A stretch of DNA of 36,495 bases from assembly GCA_028714675.1 (NCBI GenBank), contig JAQTLV010000010.1:1-36495 (forward strand), read 5' to 3'. Positions 25,987 to 33,840 of the stretch are shown piece by piece. The notes beneath the pieces were generated by a model. That model worked only from the letters and a program-made list of their open reading frames with translations, was not told where the DNA came from and did no database searches. Origin of the DNA: Sulfurovaceae bacterium (GTDB taxonomy: Bacteria > Campylobacterota > Campylobacteria > Campylobacterales > Sulfurovaceae). How positions within the stretch are numbered: position 1 is the stretch's first letter; each line of letters starts with the position of its first letter. The position numbers and the translations under genes are program-made.

Positions 25987-26736
25987 TTAGGTTCGTGTTG
26001 AGTGAGTTAAATCTATTCCAGCCATTGTTTCATAGATGTATTTTATTTGTACAAAATTATCAAGATTTATTTTTCTTGTAAATGAAATATCTCTACTAAA
26101 ATATTTTTTAATGAGTAAATTAACGGCTCTAAGAATTTGTTCTTTGCTAAAATCATCTTTAAGTAAGTGATACATTTCAAACAATAAATTTTCAAACAAT
26201 TGTCTTTCTGTGTAATGTTTATTTTCTAATGTGTCCTTAAAATATGCTAAATACTCAACTGTCTTATAGCCTTTCGGAATAAAATTATGGTCTATCTGCT
26301 CACCATATTCAATTCTTTGAATATAATCATTTACCTCAATATCTGTATCCATTATTAACTCTATTATTTTATTTATTTTTTTGGTTATATTTTTACTCGT
26401 ATTTCTTGCCTTTAAATCTCTGTTTGGGCTAGAGTATTCATTATAATACTTTAAAGCCTTGTGTGTTTTGGCAAGTAAATAAAAAATATCCTTTAAACAT
26501 TGACTATCTAAATCATAAAAATCAATAAATGGATTTATGAATTTGTCGTTTGAGAGTGTTAATCGTTCTATGGCTATTATATCTACATTTGAGAGGAGTG
26601 TATCCCAATGCAACAATAACCATTCTTTGGCTGTCATTTGCGTTTTTGCTTCCATAAATGTTTCTCTTACACTTTCGCAAGGTATATAATCATCATCTAT
26701 CTCTTTTATTTTTTTTAAAAAATCTTCTCTACCCAT
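25987..26736 (-). CDS. Unknown 249-aa protein coupled to the integrase
   Basis: A 249-residue, largely helical acidic/basic protein with no signal peptide or membrane segment. Recognisable stretches include DYIPCESVRETFMEAK, AKEWLLLHWDTLLSNVDIIA and a C-terminal basic helix region (LIKKYFSRDISFTRKIN). No catalytic motif or known family was recognised. Its ATG overlaps the integrase stop by 8 bp, so it is made with the integrase. In small elements this position often holds cargo, defence, or helper-interference genes, or a recombination directionality partner, but the sequence does not decide. Confidence 0.75.
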   Translation of the reverse strand: MGREDFLKKIKEIDDDYIPCESVRETFMEAKTQMTAKEWLLLHWDTLLSNVDIIAIERLTLSNDKFINPFIDFYDLDSQCLKDIFYLLAKTHKALKYYNEYSSPNRDLKARNTSKNITKKINKIIELIMDTDIEVNDYIQRIEYGEQIDHNFIPKGYKTVEYLAYFKDTLENKHYTERQLFENLLFEMYHLLKDDFSKEQILRAVNLLIKKYFSRDISFTRKINLDNFVQIKYIYETMAGIDLTHSTRT

Positions 26737-28018
26737 TTTTCACCTCGTCAAGATAATTACTCCACCACTCCAAAAGTGGTATCATTTGGTTTGTATAATC
26801 TGCTCTATGCATATAAGCCAAAATGGACGGGTTCTTTTCTATGTGGTCTAAAACCGCCTCTTTTGTTTCTTTTGTAGCATTGTGGATATGCGTGTATGTT
26901 TCTGCCAAACTTCTAAATGTGCCTCTAAAGCTGTGCATTGTTTGTTTCTTTGGTTCTACTCCAAAACCCATTATCTTTAAAGCCTTATTTGGACTTTCTT
27001 TGTTTATGTGTTGGTTGCTTTTATTGAAACTTGGAAATACCCATACATCGTGATTAAAATATTTTTGTGTATCTTGTAGTATTTCTATGACTTGTTTTGT
27101 GAGTGGTAATTTGAAGTTTGGAATATTTTTATTTTTAACTTTCATTAGATTTCGTGGTATCGTTAAAATTCTATTTTCAAAATCCACATACTCCCATTTT
27201 AAACTACTGATATTTTCTGCTCTTAATGGAATATGGCAAACAAGTTTTAAAAGTTGTTTGATGATGATATTGTGTGGATAATTGTCTATCGCAGTTAATA
27301 GCTCTTTTAGTGTTGCCTCGTCTGTTATCTTTGGTCTATGCTTGTTATCTACTTTTGCCATAGTGTTTTTTTTGTCTATGTTTGACACGATATTCCTATC
27401 TATGTCTATAAAGCCTTTACTTACTGCATAAAGCCAAATGCCTTTACAATGAGAAAATAATCTATCTGCTGTTTCTGCTTTGTCATTACTGATGTCTGTT
27501 AAAATGTTTGATAATTCTGCTCTTGATATTTTACTGATAGATTTCGATGAGATTATAAAGCCCTCGTTGTTGTACTCGCTAAAAGGTTTAAGTATATGAT
27601 TTTCTATCCTTGCGGTCTCTTTTTTGAGCGTAACCGCACTCACTCTTTTTGAGTAGTTATCTAGCCACCCTTGCACCACTCTATGAAGTTGTGAATTATC
27701 GTTTAGCTTTTCATTCTCTTTTTGATGATGTTCTTTTAGTTTATCTTCTCTTTTAAGCTCTAAGGGGTCGGCATTATCATTTAATGCTCTTTGATGTTCA
27801 CGGGCTTTATCTCTTGCATTAGCAAGTGTAACTTTTGGATAAGCTCCGATTGATATTTTTCTTTGCGTATTAGTCAATGGACTTTTGTATCTAAAAATCC
27901 ATAACTTACTGTTTGGCTTGATATGCAAAAATAGATTTTTCATAGATTTATCTTTTGCAAAAAATTCTTTACCATTGTACTCGATTGCTTTTATTTCATT
28001 ATCTGTAACAAAGTCCAC
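26729..28018 (-). CDS. int: P4-type tyrosine integrase
   Basis: A 429-residue site-specific recombinase. The N-terminal arm-binding (DUF4102-like) domain covers about residues 10-95, with KNLFLHIKPNSKLWIFRYKS and ISIGAYPKVTLANARDKA. The core-binding domain follows, then the catalytic domain with R266 (HIPLRAENI), H362 and R365 (MHSFRGTF), H392 (VLDHIE) and nucleophile Y402 (LAYMHRADY). All expected active-site residues are present. It starts with GTG at 28018, with AAAGG 7 nt upstream, and lies next to its target tRNA-Leu, as is usual for P4-like integrases. It should catalyse integration at and excision from the tRNA 3' end. Confidence 0.92.
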   Translation of the reverse strand: MDFVTDNEIKAIEYNGKEFFAKDKSMKNLFLHIKPNSKLWIFRYKSPLTNTQRKISIGAYPKVTLANARDKAREHQRALNDNADPLELKREDKLKEHHQKENEKLNDNSQLHRVVQGWLDNYSKRVSAVTLKKETARIENHILKPFSEYNNEGFIISSKSISKISRAELSNILTDISNDKAETADRLFSHCKGIWLYAVSKGFIDIDRNIVSNIDKKNTMAKVDNKHRPKITDEATLKELLTAIDNYPHNIIIKQLLKLVCHIPLRAENISSLKWEYVDFENRILTIPRNLMKVKNKNIPNFKLPLTKQVIEILQDTQKYFNHDVWVFPSFNKSNQHINKESPNKALKIMGFGVEPKKQTMHSFRGTFRSLAETYTHIHNATKETKEAVLDHIEKNPSILAYMHRADYTNQMIPLLEWWSNYLDEVKNG

Positions 28019-28040
28019 ATATAAGCCTTTAGAGTTATCT

Positions 28041-28114
28041 CGTAGTACCTTTTAAAATAAAAAATATTGTCGAACCGTCTATAAAAGGTAAAAGGTACTA
28101 CAAAAGGTACTTCA
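28041..28114 (+). repeat. Right arm repeats (AAAGGTACTACA family)
   Basis: AAAGGTACTACA at 28091-28102 is followed directly by AAAGGTACTTCA at 28103-28114, mirroring the left end. A partial AAAAGGTA lies at 28083-28090, and an inverted copy (11 of 12 bases, on the minus strand) lies at 28041-28052. These sit between the integrase start and the attachment site, where integrase arm sites and autoregulation are expected. Confidence 0.72.
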
Positions 28115-28217
28115 AGATTATAGCTGTTGTTGAATTAAGTTAAACTGTATTAGATTACAATATGGCTTTAAAGCTTGTATTTAAGGGGTGTTTTGATTGT
28201 TATTTAGATTGTATTAG

Positions 28218-28250
28218 ATTGTATAAAAGTAGTTGGTGGTGCGGATAAAG
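28218..28250. repeat. Right attachment repeat overlapping tRNA-Leu 3' end
   Basis: Copy of 23907-23938. It includes the CCA end and last acceptor-stem bases of tRNA-Leu (from 28237) and 19 bases of flank belonging to the element side. Since the element lies 3' of the tRNA, this copy restores an intact tRNA gene after integration. Confidence 0.8.
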
Positions 28251-28321
28251 AGACTCGAACTCCCATGCCTCGCGGCACCAGATCCTAAGTCTGGCGTGTC
28301 TACCAATTTCACCATATCCGC
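28237..28321 (-). tRNA. tRNA-Leu (UAG)
   Basis: An 85-nt class II tRNA with encoded CCA. The anticodon loop CTTAGGA gives UAG, flanked by CCAGA/TCTGG, and the long variable arm typical of leucine is present (GCCGCGAGGC). It is the last gene of the five-tRNA operon, and its 3' end is the attachment site of the integrated element. Confidence 0.96.
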
Positions 28322-28379
28322 ACAAAAAATAGAATGTAATTTTAGCTTTTTAATCTTATAAAAGCTTTAATTATTCTAG

Positions 28380-28456
28380 TGGTACGTCCGTCAGGATTCG
28401 AACCTGAGACCGCTCGCTTAGAAGGCGAGTGCTCTATCCAGCTGAGCTACGAACGC
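28380..28456 (-). tRNA. tRNA-Arg (UCU)
   Basis: A 77-nt tRNA with encoded CCA. The anticodon stem CTCGC/GCGAG encloses CTTCTAA, giving anticodon UCU for AGA/AGG codons. It has a standard T-loop (GGTTCGAATCC). Confidence 0.96.
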
Positions 28457-28481
28457 ATAAAAAATAAAAACAGTGGGCTTG

Positions 28482-28558
28482 TGGTACGCCAGAGAGGACT
28501 CGAACCCCTAACCCTCAGATCCGAAGTCTGATGCTCTATCCAATTGAGCCACTAGCGC
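28482..28558 (-). tRNA. tRNA-Arg (UCG)
   Basis: A 77-nt tRNA with encoded CCA. The anticodon stem TCAGA/TCTGA encloses CTTCGGA, giving anticodon UCG for CGN codons. The T-arm reads GGGGTTCGAGTCC. Confidence 0.95.
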
Positions 28559-28578
28559 TCATAATCGAAACTTACTAA

Positions 28579-28655
28579 TGGGGTGGACGACGGGGATCGA
28601 ACCCGCGACCACCAGTGCCACAAACTGGTGCTCTACCGACTGAGCTACATCCACC
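28579..28655 (-). tRNA. tRNA-His (GUG)
   Basis: A 77-nt tRNA with anticodon GUG (loop TTGTGGC between CCAGT and ACTGG) and encoded CCA. The extra 5' G(-1) characteristic of histidine tRNA is encoded at 28655 and faces the discriminator C. Confidence 0.96.
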
Positions 28656-28696
28656 ATTCTTAAAGTGTTTTTTTAAACTGTTTTTTTCTTGTCTAA

Positions 28697-28773
28697 TGGT
28701 CGGAGTGAAAGGACTCGAACCTTCGACCCCCTGGTCCCAAACCAGGTGCGCTACCAGACTGCGCTACACTCCG
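28697..28773 (-). tRNA. tRNA-Pro (UGG)
   Basis: A 77-nt tRNA with encoded CCA. The anticodon stem CCTGG/CCAGG encloses TTTGGGA, giving anticodon UGG. It is the first gene of the tRNA operon, about 15 bp downstream of the -10 box. Confidence 0.96.
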
Positions 28774-28789
28774 TAATTTTAGAGATGTG

Positions 28790-28818
28790 ATTATAGCCTA
28801 AAAGTTTTTTTTTGTCAA
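28790..28818 (-). promoter_or_regulatory. Perfect sigma70 promoter of the tRNA operon
   Basis: On the minus strand, TTGACA (28813-28818) and TATAAT (28790-28795) are separated by 17 bp containing an A-tract. It drives Pro-His-Arg-Arg-Leu. Its exact match to the promoter at 56-84 supports reading the latter as a stable-RNA promoter. Confidence 0.92.
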
Positions 28819-28851
28819 TAGATAATCATAAAAACTAAATCAAAACGGTAT

Positions 28852-28874
28852 GGAGCTGATTTTATATCAGCTCC
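28852..28874 (-). terminator. Hairpin at the end of purM
   Basis: A perfect 9-bp stem (GGAGCTGAT with ATCAGCTCC) and 5-nt loop that overlaps the purM stop codon. On the minus strand it is followed by ATACCGTTTTGATTT, a weak T-rich tail. It probably terminates purM before the tRNA promoter. Confidence 0.6.
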
Positions 28875-29857
28875 ACCTCTTTTTTGCCTCTAACTAATTT
28901 ACCTATCGCATATCCGTCTGTGTTGCTAATAATATAATCCACATCACTTTCATCTACGACCAATACCATGCCAACACCCATGTTGAATGTTCTATACATC
29001 TCTTCTTCGCTTACATAATGACTCATAAACTCAAACACAGGAAGTATTTTAATTTTATCTTTTTCCACAATCGCTTTTATATTATCAGGCAATACACGGG
29101 GTAAGTTTTCAACTATTCCGCCACCTGTAATATGGGCTAATGCTTTTATTTTATCTTTATGTTTTTTAAATAAATCAACATATATTCTAGTTGGCATCAT
29201 AAGCGTATCTATCAAAGGTTTTCCTTCAAAAGGCGTATCCAAATTCATACCCAATGTATCAAAAAATATTTTTCTAACCAAAGAATAACCGTTTGAATGT
29301 ACTCCACTACTTGGAAGAGCTATCAAAACTTGTCCATCTTTCACATTTGCCAGTGTATTCATTTCACTTTTTTCAGCAATTCCAACAGCAAAGCCAGCTA
29401 AATCAAAATCATCATTACTATACATTCCAGGCATTTCAGCAGTTTCCCCACCAATAAGTGCACACTGAGCCTCTCTACATCCAGCTGCAATCCCAGATAC
29501 TACACTTTTTGCATCATCTGGAATAAGTCTGCCAGTAGCATAATAATCTAAAAAGAACATTGGTGTTCCAAAATTACATATCAAATCATTAACACACATG
29601 GCAACTAAATCAATCCCAACAGTATCAAGCTTTCCGCTTTCAATTGCAAGTTTTAATTTTGTTCCAACACCATCAGTAGCTGAAAGAAGGACTGGATCTT
29701 TGTAGCCAGAAGGCAAAGAATATGCACCAGCAAATGAGCCAATACCCCCTATTACATTAGCATCAAATGTAGACTTTACATCATTTTTGATAGCTTCAAC
29801 AAAATTATTCCCAGCATCTATATCTACGCCAGCATCTTTATATGAAATTGTTGACAT
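28862..29857 (-). CDS. purM: PurM, AIR synthetase
   Basis: A 331-residue phosphoribosylformylglycinamidine cyclo-ligase. The N-terminus has SYKDAGVDIDAGNNFVEAIK and GIGSFAGAYSL. The ATP/Mg motif LLSATDGVGTKLKLAI and VNDLICNFGTPMFFLDYYA are the signature of the PurM superfamily, and GGGIVENLPR is present in the C-terminal domain. It closes the imidazole ring in the fifth step of purine synthesis. The ATG has GGGAG just upstream. The small membrane protein gene precedes it by 8 bp. Confidence 0.95.
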   Translation of the reverse strand: MSTISYKDAGVDIDAGNNFVEAIKNDVKSTFDANVIGGIGSFAGAYSLPSGYKDPVLLSATDGVGTKLKLAIESGKLDTVGIDLVAMCVNDLICNFGTPMFFLDYYATGRLIPDDAKSVVSGIAAGCREAQCALIGGETAEMPGMYSNDDFDLAGFAVGIAEKSEMNTLANVKDGQVLIALPSSGVHSNGYSLVRKIFFDTLGMNLDTPFEGKPLIDTLMMPTRIYVDLFKKHKDKIKALAHITGGGIVENLPRVLPDNIKAIVEKDKIKILPVFEFMSHYVSEEEMYRTFNMGVGMVLVVDESDVDYIISNTDGYAIGKLVRGKKEVELI

Positions 29858-29865
29858 GAACTCCC

Positions 29866-30078
29866 TTAGTCTTGTTTTTTATCTGTATCACATGGAGGCA
29901 ATAGTTTCTTAAATATAGCCAACGATACACACCACCCCGTAAGTGCCCACATTATAAAACCCAGCATTAAAATAAGCTGTAATATAAAAGCGAGTTTTAA
30001 ATCCCCAATAGCAACAATCCCCATAATAACTCCAAGGATTATAGCAATCATTAATTTATGAACTTTTTCGGCACACAT
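29866..30078 (-). CDS. Small two-helix membrane protein
   Basis: A 70-residue protein with two membrane segments (about residues 8-26 and 30-56) and a short charged tail (CDTDKKQD). AAGGAG lies a few bases before the ATG, so it is very likely translated. Its size and hairpin topology recall DUF2892/YgaP-type small inner-membrane proteins, but no defining motif is seen. It sits between typA and purM in the same orientation, 8 bp from purM and 32 bp from typA. Confidence 0.7.
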   Translation of the reverse strand: MCAEKVHKLMIAIILGVIMGIVAIGDLKLAFILQLILMLGFIMWALTGWCVSLAIFKKLLPPCDTDKKQD

Positions 30079-30110
30079 AGTGTCTCCTTTTGATTTTATT
30101 ATATCAAAAT

Positions 30111-31925
30111 TTAGCTATTTTTCTTATCTCTTGCCATTCTTCTTCTAATGTTCTCATCGAGGAATTTTTTTCTTATTCGAATCGTTAGAGGTGTTATCTC
30201 TACAAGCTCATCATCCTCTATCCACTCCATAGCAGACTCGAGTGTAATTTTTCTAGGCGGAACTAGTTTGATAGCCTCATCGGCTCCGCTTGTTCTCATG
30301 TTTGAAAGTTGCTTACCTTTAAGAGGATTTACATCCAAGTCTCCAGGTCTTGAAGACTCGCCTATAACCATTCCGCTATAAACTTTATCTTGTGGATTTA
30401 TAAATAACACTCCTCTTGCTTGAAGATTGAATAGTGAAAACGCAACTGCTACACCATCGTCCATAGATACCAAAGCTCCTTGAGTACGGCTCTCAACACT
30501 TCCACTATAAGGACGATATTCCAAATATGAGTGATTCATAATCCCCTCACCTTTTGTATCAGTCAAAAACTCACTTCTAAAACCAATAAGCCCACGAGCT
30601 GGAATTTCAAACTCCAATCTTACGGTGCCATCAGGCATAGGAACAAGCGAAGTCATCTCTGCTTTCCTTTTGCCTAATTTTTCTATAGCGACTCCTTGGA
30701 ACTCTTCAGGAACATCCACAACTAGATGCTCAAATGGCTCCATTCTTACTCCATCTTCTTCTTTTATAACAACCTCTGGACGAGCTAGCATGAACTCAAA
30801 ACCTTCTCTTCTCATATTTTCAGCCAAGATGCCTATTTGTAGCTCACCACGACCTGAAACTTGAAAAGATGCGTCCCCTAGAGGTTCCATTCTCATGGCA
30901 ATATTAGTTTCCATCTCTTTTTCAAGTCTTTCTCTAATCTTATTTGATGTTACATGTTTGCCTTCTGTTCCAGCAAGTGGTCCATCATTTACAGAAAAAA
31001 TAACAGACAAAGTAGGCTCTTCGATATGCATAGGATCAAGTGGTACTGGATTTTTATTGTCACATATACTATCCCCAACATCAATATCATTAAATCCTGC
31101 GATTGCTACGATATCTCCCGCTTCTGCTTCTGTGATGTCTAGTCTTTCAAGTCCTTTAAAGCCAATTAATTTAGATATACGGCTTTTACTTTTTGCTCCG
31201 CAAGCTTTAATCAAAGTAAACTCATCTCCTCTTTTAACCTTGCCATTAAATATACGAGTAATGCCTATTCGACCTACAAAATTATCATTATCAAGAGTAA
31301 ATACTTGGGCTTGAGTATCAGCATCAGCTGACCCCGTTGGATATGGCACATATTTAAGTATTGCCTCAAATAGTGGCGTCATGTCTTTATTTTCATCTTC
31401 CATGTTCCATTTTGCATAACCATCTCTAGCTGCTGCATAAACTACAGGAAAATCAAGTTGCTCTTCATTTGCTTCAAGAGCTACAAGGAGGTCAAACACT
31501 TCATTCATAACGCGATCTGGCTCTGCTGCATCTTTGTCTATTTTGTTGATAACAACAATTGGTATCAAACCAAAGCCAATGGCTTTTTTAAGAACAAATT
31601 TTGTTTGTGGCATAACACCTTCTTGCGCATCAACCAACAAAAGAACTCCATCAACCATACGAAGTACACGCTCAACTTCTCCACCAAAATCAGCATGGCC
31701 AGGAGTGTCTATGATGTTAATCTTGTGATCTTGATAAGTAATAGCTGTATTTTTAGAAAGAATAGTAATTCCTCTTTCTTTTTCGATGTCATTGCTATCC
31801 ATTGCTCGCTCAGTAACCTCTTGGTGCGCTGCATATGTGCCGCTTTGCTGTAACAATTGATCAACCAATGTGGTTTTTCCATGGTCAACGTGTGCAATAA
31901 CAGCTATATTTTTAATTTTTTGCAT
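30111..31925 (-). CDS. typA: TypA/BipA ribosome-associated GTPase
   Basis: A 604-residue translational GTPase. The P-loop is AHVDHGKTT at residues 11-19; switch regions are ERGITI and [15 protein letters not shown], and the guanine-specificity motif is NKID. The beta-barrel, EF-G-like domains and the BipA-specific C-terminus ([19 protein letters not shown]) follow. TypA binds the ribosome and is needed for 50S assembly and growth under stress or cold. The length is normal for the family. The start is a clean ATG; the gene heads a unit that may continue into the small membrane protein and purM. Confidence 0.96.
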   Translation of the reverse strand: MQKIKNIAVIAHVDHGKTTLVDQLLQQSGTYAAHQEVTERAMDSNDIEKERGITILSKNTAITYQDHKINIIDTPGHADFGGEVERVLRMVDGVLLLVDAQEGVMPQTKFVLKKAIGFGLIPIVVINKIDKDAAEPDRVMNEVFDLLVALEANEEQLDFPVVYAAARDGYAKWNMEDENKDMTPLFEAILKYVPYPTGSADADTQAQVFTLDNDNFVGRIGITRIFNGKVKRGDEFTLIKACGAKSKSRISKLIGFKGLERLDITEAEAGDIVAIAGFNDIDVGDSICDNKNPVPLDPMHIEEPTLSVIFSVNDGPLAGTEGKHVTSNKIRERLEKEMETNIAMRMEPLGDASFQVSGRGELQIGILAENMRREGFEFMLARPEVVIKEEDGVRMEPFEHLVVDVPEEFQGVAIEKLGKRKAEMTSLVPMPDGTVRLEFEIPARGLIGFRSEFLTDTKGEGIMNHSYLEYRPYSGSVESRTQGALVSMDDGVAVAFSLFNLQARGVLFINPQDKVYSGMVIGESSRPGDLDVNPLKGKQLSNMRTSGADEAIKLVPPRKITLESAMEWIEDDELVEITPLTIRIRKKFLDENIRRRMARDKKNS

Positions 31926-32003
31926 ATCTAATCCATTTTATGTAATTTCGCGAATTATATCTAATTTTTACTATATAATAGTTTGTAGCCCTAAAGTAGG
32001 GGA

Positions 32004-33101
32004 CTAAATGCCATACAATTCATGATATTGACCAATCGCATACCTATCTGTCATAGAAGCTATATAATCTGCAATGACTCTATTTTTTGTTTTTTGCGAC
32101 AAAAGTTCCCTTTCTTTTTTTGGCAATAAGTTAATGTCTTCCGTGAAGGCTATAAATAATCCTTTTATACACTGTTTTCCTGAATACATTTTTTTGGCTA
32201 TTTTTTCATGTCTGTAAAGATTATCAAAAAGATATTTTTTAAGCATTTTAATCTCTGTTTCTATGTTTTTTTCAAACCCAACCGGTATAGTTTCGCTTGA
32301 GCTAAAATAACTACAAAGAGGTTCAGATTTATTAATTTGTTCTACATTTTTTCTTGAATATCCAATAAAATTTTCTACCAAAAATGTTATCAAATTTGCA
32401 ACAAATCTATGTCTATATAACCTATCTTTTGAATTTAGCCCATCTTTTTTTGTAAGCTCATCAATCCTTCTTCCTAATGGCTCACAAAGCAAATTATCAA
32501 TATCAATAAGCCCATACTTTATACCATCATCAATATCAGCACTTATATATGCTATCTCATCAGCACGATCTACAATCATTGCCTCAATCGATGGATGTTT
32601 ATCAAGATGAAATATGCTGTCAATATTAATAAGAAAATTTTTTTTATACGGAGTAGAATGCTTTAATACCCCCTCTAATGTCCCAAAAGTAAGATTAAGT
32701 CCATCAAATTCTTGATATCTTTTTTCAAGTTTTGTTAAAACTCTAAATGATTGAAAGTTATGATCAAAACCAAACTTGCTTCCGCTATTTTTTAACAACT
32801 CATCAAGCGTATCTCCGCCTATATGCCCAAAAGGCGTATGTCCAAGATCATGTGCAAGTGCAATTGCTTCACATAAAGATTCTTTTAGTCCAAGCGTTTT
32901 AGCCAATGTTCGTGCTATTTGACTAACTTCGAGAGAATGCGTAAGACGGGTTCTAAAATAATCTCCTTCATGGTTTAAAAACACCTGTGTTTTATACTCT
33001 AACCTTCTAAAAGAACTTGAATGAATTATTCTATCTCTATCTCTTGCAAACGGATCTCTAAAATCTTCTTTAAATGCATAAAATCTCGAATCTGCCCTCA
33101 T
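32004..33101 (-). CDS. dgt: dGTP triphosphohydrolase-like HD protein
   Basis: A 365-residue HD-domain phosphohydrolase of the dGTPase family. The N-terminal SSSFRRLEYKTQVF and TRLTHSLEVSQIAR (His55), the HD pair H84-D85 in ALAHDLGHTPFGH, and the later DRADEIAYISADIDD aspartates form the metal site. It hydrolyses dGTP or other dNTPs to nucleoside and triphosphate and so controls dNTP pools. The length fits the shorter bacterial group rather than the 505-residue E. coli Dgt. GGGAGC precedes the ATG. It is divergent from thyX, another dNTP-metabolism gene. Confidence 0.88.
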   Translation of the reverse strand: MRADSRFYAFKEDFRDPFARDRDRIIHSSSFRRLEYKTQVFLNHEGDYFRTRLTHSLEVSQIARTLAKTLGLKESLCEAIALAHDLGHTPFGHIGGDTLDELLKNSGSKFGFDHNFQSFRVLTKLEKRYQEFDGLNLTFGTLEGVLKHSTPYKKNFLINIDSIFHLDKHPSIEAMIVDRADEIAYISADIDDGIKYGLIDIDNLLCEPLGRRIDELTKKDGLNSKDRLYRHRFVANLITFLVENFIGYSRKNVEQINKSEPLCSYFSSSETIPVGFEKNIETEIKMLKKYLFDNLYRHEKIAKKMYSGKQCIKGLFIAFTEDINLLPKKERELLSQKTKNRVIADYIASMTDRYAIGQYHELYGI

Positions 33102-33176
33102 TGGCTGCTCCCAATTTATATTTTTTTCAATAAAATAATATTTTTAAAACTATCAACTAAAAACTAATCTCTAATT

Positions 33177-33184
33177 GCTATAAT
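33177..33184 (+). promoter_or_regulatory. Extended -10 promoter of thyX
   Basis: TTGCTATAAT (TG-n-TATAAT, hexamer at 33179-33184) lies 28 bp before the thyX start in the 111-bp divergent gap with dgt. No good -35 is seen, as allowed for extended -10 promoters. Confidence 0.6.
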
Positions 33185-33212
33185 TATATCAAACACTACC
33201 AAAGGAATATCT

Positions 33213-33806
33213 ATGCAAGTTACTCTACTTCATCACACTCCATTAACAGTTTGTTCTAATGCTATTAGAACATGTTGGCAAAGTTTTGACAAAAGTGATA
33301 ATGGCGGAGAAAAAGATAGAGAGCTTATAGACAGAGTTGGTAACAAATTTAAACATGCCAGCACTTTAGAACATCTTGCTTATAATTTTTATATTAAAGG
33401 AATAAGCAGGGCTTGTTTGCAAGAGCTTGCGCGCCATAGAATGACGAGCCTAAGCGTTAAAAGCACTCGCTACACGCTGAAAGAACTCAAAGATAGTGGA
33501 GATATAGATTATAGTAAATTTTTAGTATTCACGGGAAATGAAGTAGTTGATGATGCCAGCAAAACAGCACTTGATAATTTACAAAAAATACTTCAAAGTG
33601 GTGTCAGTAATGACATAGCAAAATATTGTTTGCCAGAGAGTTATAAAACTGAACTTACTTGGAGTATTAATGCACGAAGTTTACAGAATTTCTTGCATCT
33701 TCGCACATCAAAAGATGCGCTATGGGAAATTAGAAATTTAGCAAATACTATTTTTGAAGCATTGCCAGAAGATCATAAATATCTATTTGAGGATTGTATG
33801 CAATAG
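33213..33806 (+). CDS. thyX: ThyX, flavin-dependent thymidylate synthase
   Basis: A 197-residue ThyX. The family signature RHRxxSxxxxSxRY is at residues 74-87 (RHRMTSLSVKSTRY), supplying the FAD/dUMP-binding arginines and serine. The LEHLAYNFYIKGISRA segment and the C-terminal SLQNFLHLRTSKDALWEIR motif also match. It methylates dUMP to dTMP using methylene-tetrahydrofolate and FAD, replacing ThyA, as usual in Campylobacterota. AAAGGA lies upstream of the ATG. Its stop codon is inside the left arm of the terminator. Confidence 0.95.
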   Translation: MQVTLLHHTPLTVCSNAIRTCWQSFDKSDNGGEKDRELIDRVGNKFKHASTLEHLAYNFYIKGISRACLQELARHRMTSLSVKSTRYTLKELKDSGDIDYSKFLVFTGNEVVDDASKTALDNLQKILQSGVSNDIAKYCLPESYKTELTWSINARSLQNFLHLRTSKDALWEIRNLANTIFEALPEDHKYLFEDCMQ

Positions 33807-33840
33807 GCAAAACTTAAATTGCCTATTGTTATTGTTTTTA
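33801..33840. terminator. Terminator after thyX
   Basis: A 10-bp perfect stem (CAATAGGCAA at 33801-33810 with TTGCCTATTG at 33819-33828), an 8-nt loop and a T-rich tail on the plus strand. The stem includes the thyX stop codon. It lies between convergent thyX and the adhesin gene. Confidence 0.8.

Larger units (their letters stand above)
23907..28250. mobile_element. 4.3-kb integrative element in tRNA-Leu(UAG)
   Basis: The ends are a direct repeat identical for 26 bp (23907-23932 and 28218-28243) and continuing, after a single-base indel, for six more. The right copy covers the 3' end of the intact tRNA-Leu gene, and the integrase gene reads away from it. The repeat spacing is 4,311 bp. Inside are an integrase, a 249-aa unknown, an AlpA-like regulator, an 85-aa unknown, a 222-aa possible replication initiator and small or broken ORFs, all on the minus strand. 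There are no structural, packaging or conjugation genes. It could be a phage satellite, a mobilised plasmid-like integron or a decayed prophage remnant. Confidence 0.82.

Noticed and set aside
30895-31314. 139-codon frame opposite typA
   Set aside because: Shadow of the conserved typA gene; composition rich in Ser, Pro and Leu as expected for an antisense frame.
31988-32004. Short CCCTA/TAGGG hairpin between dgt and typA
   Set aside because: Only five base pairs with a 3-nt loop and no T-run in either direction.
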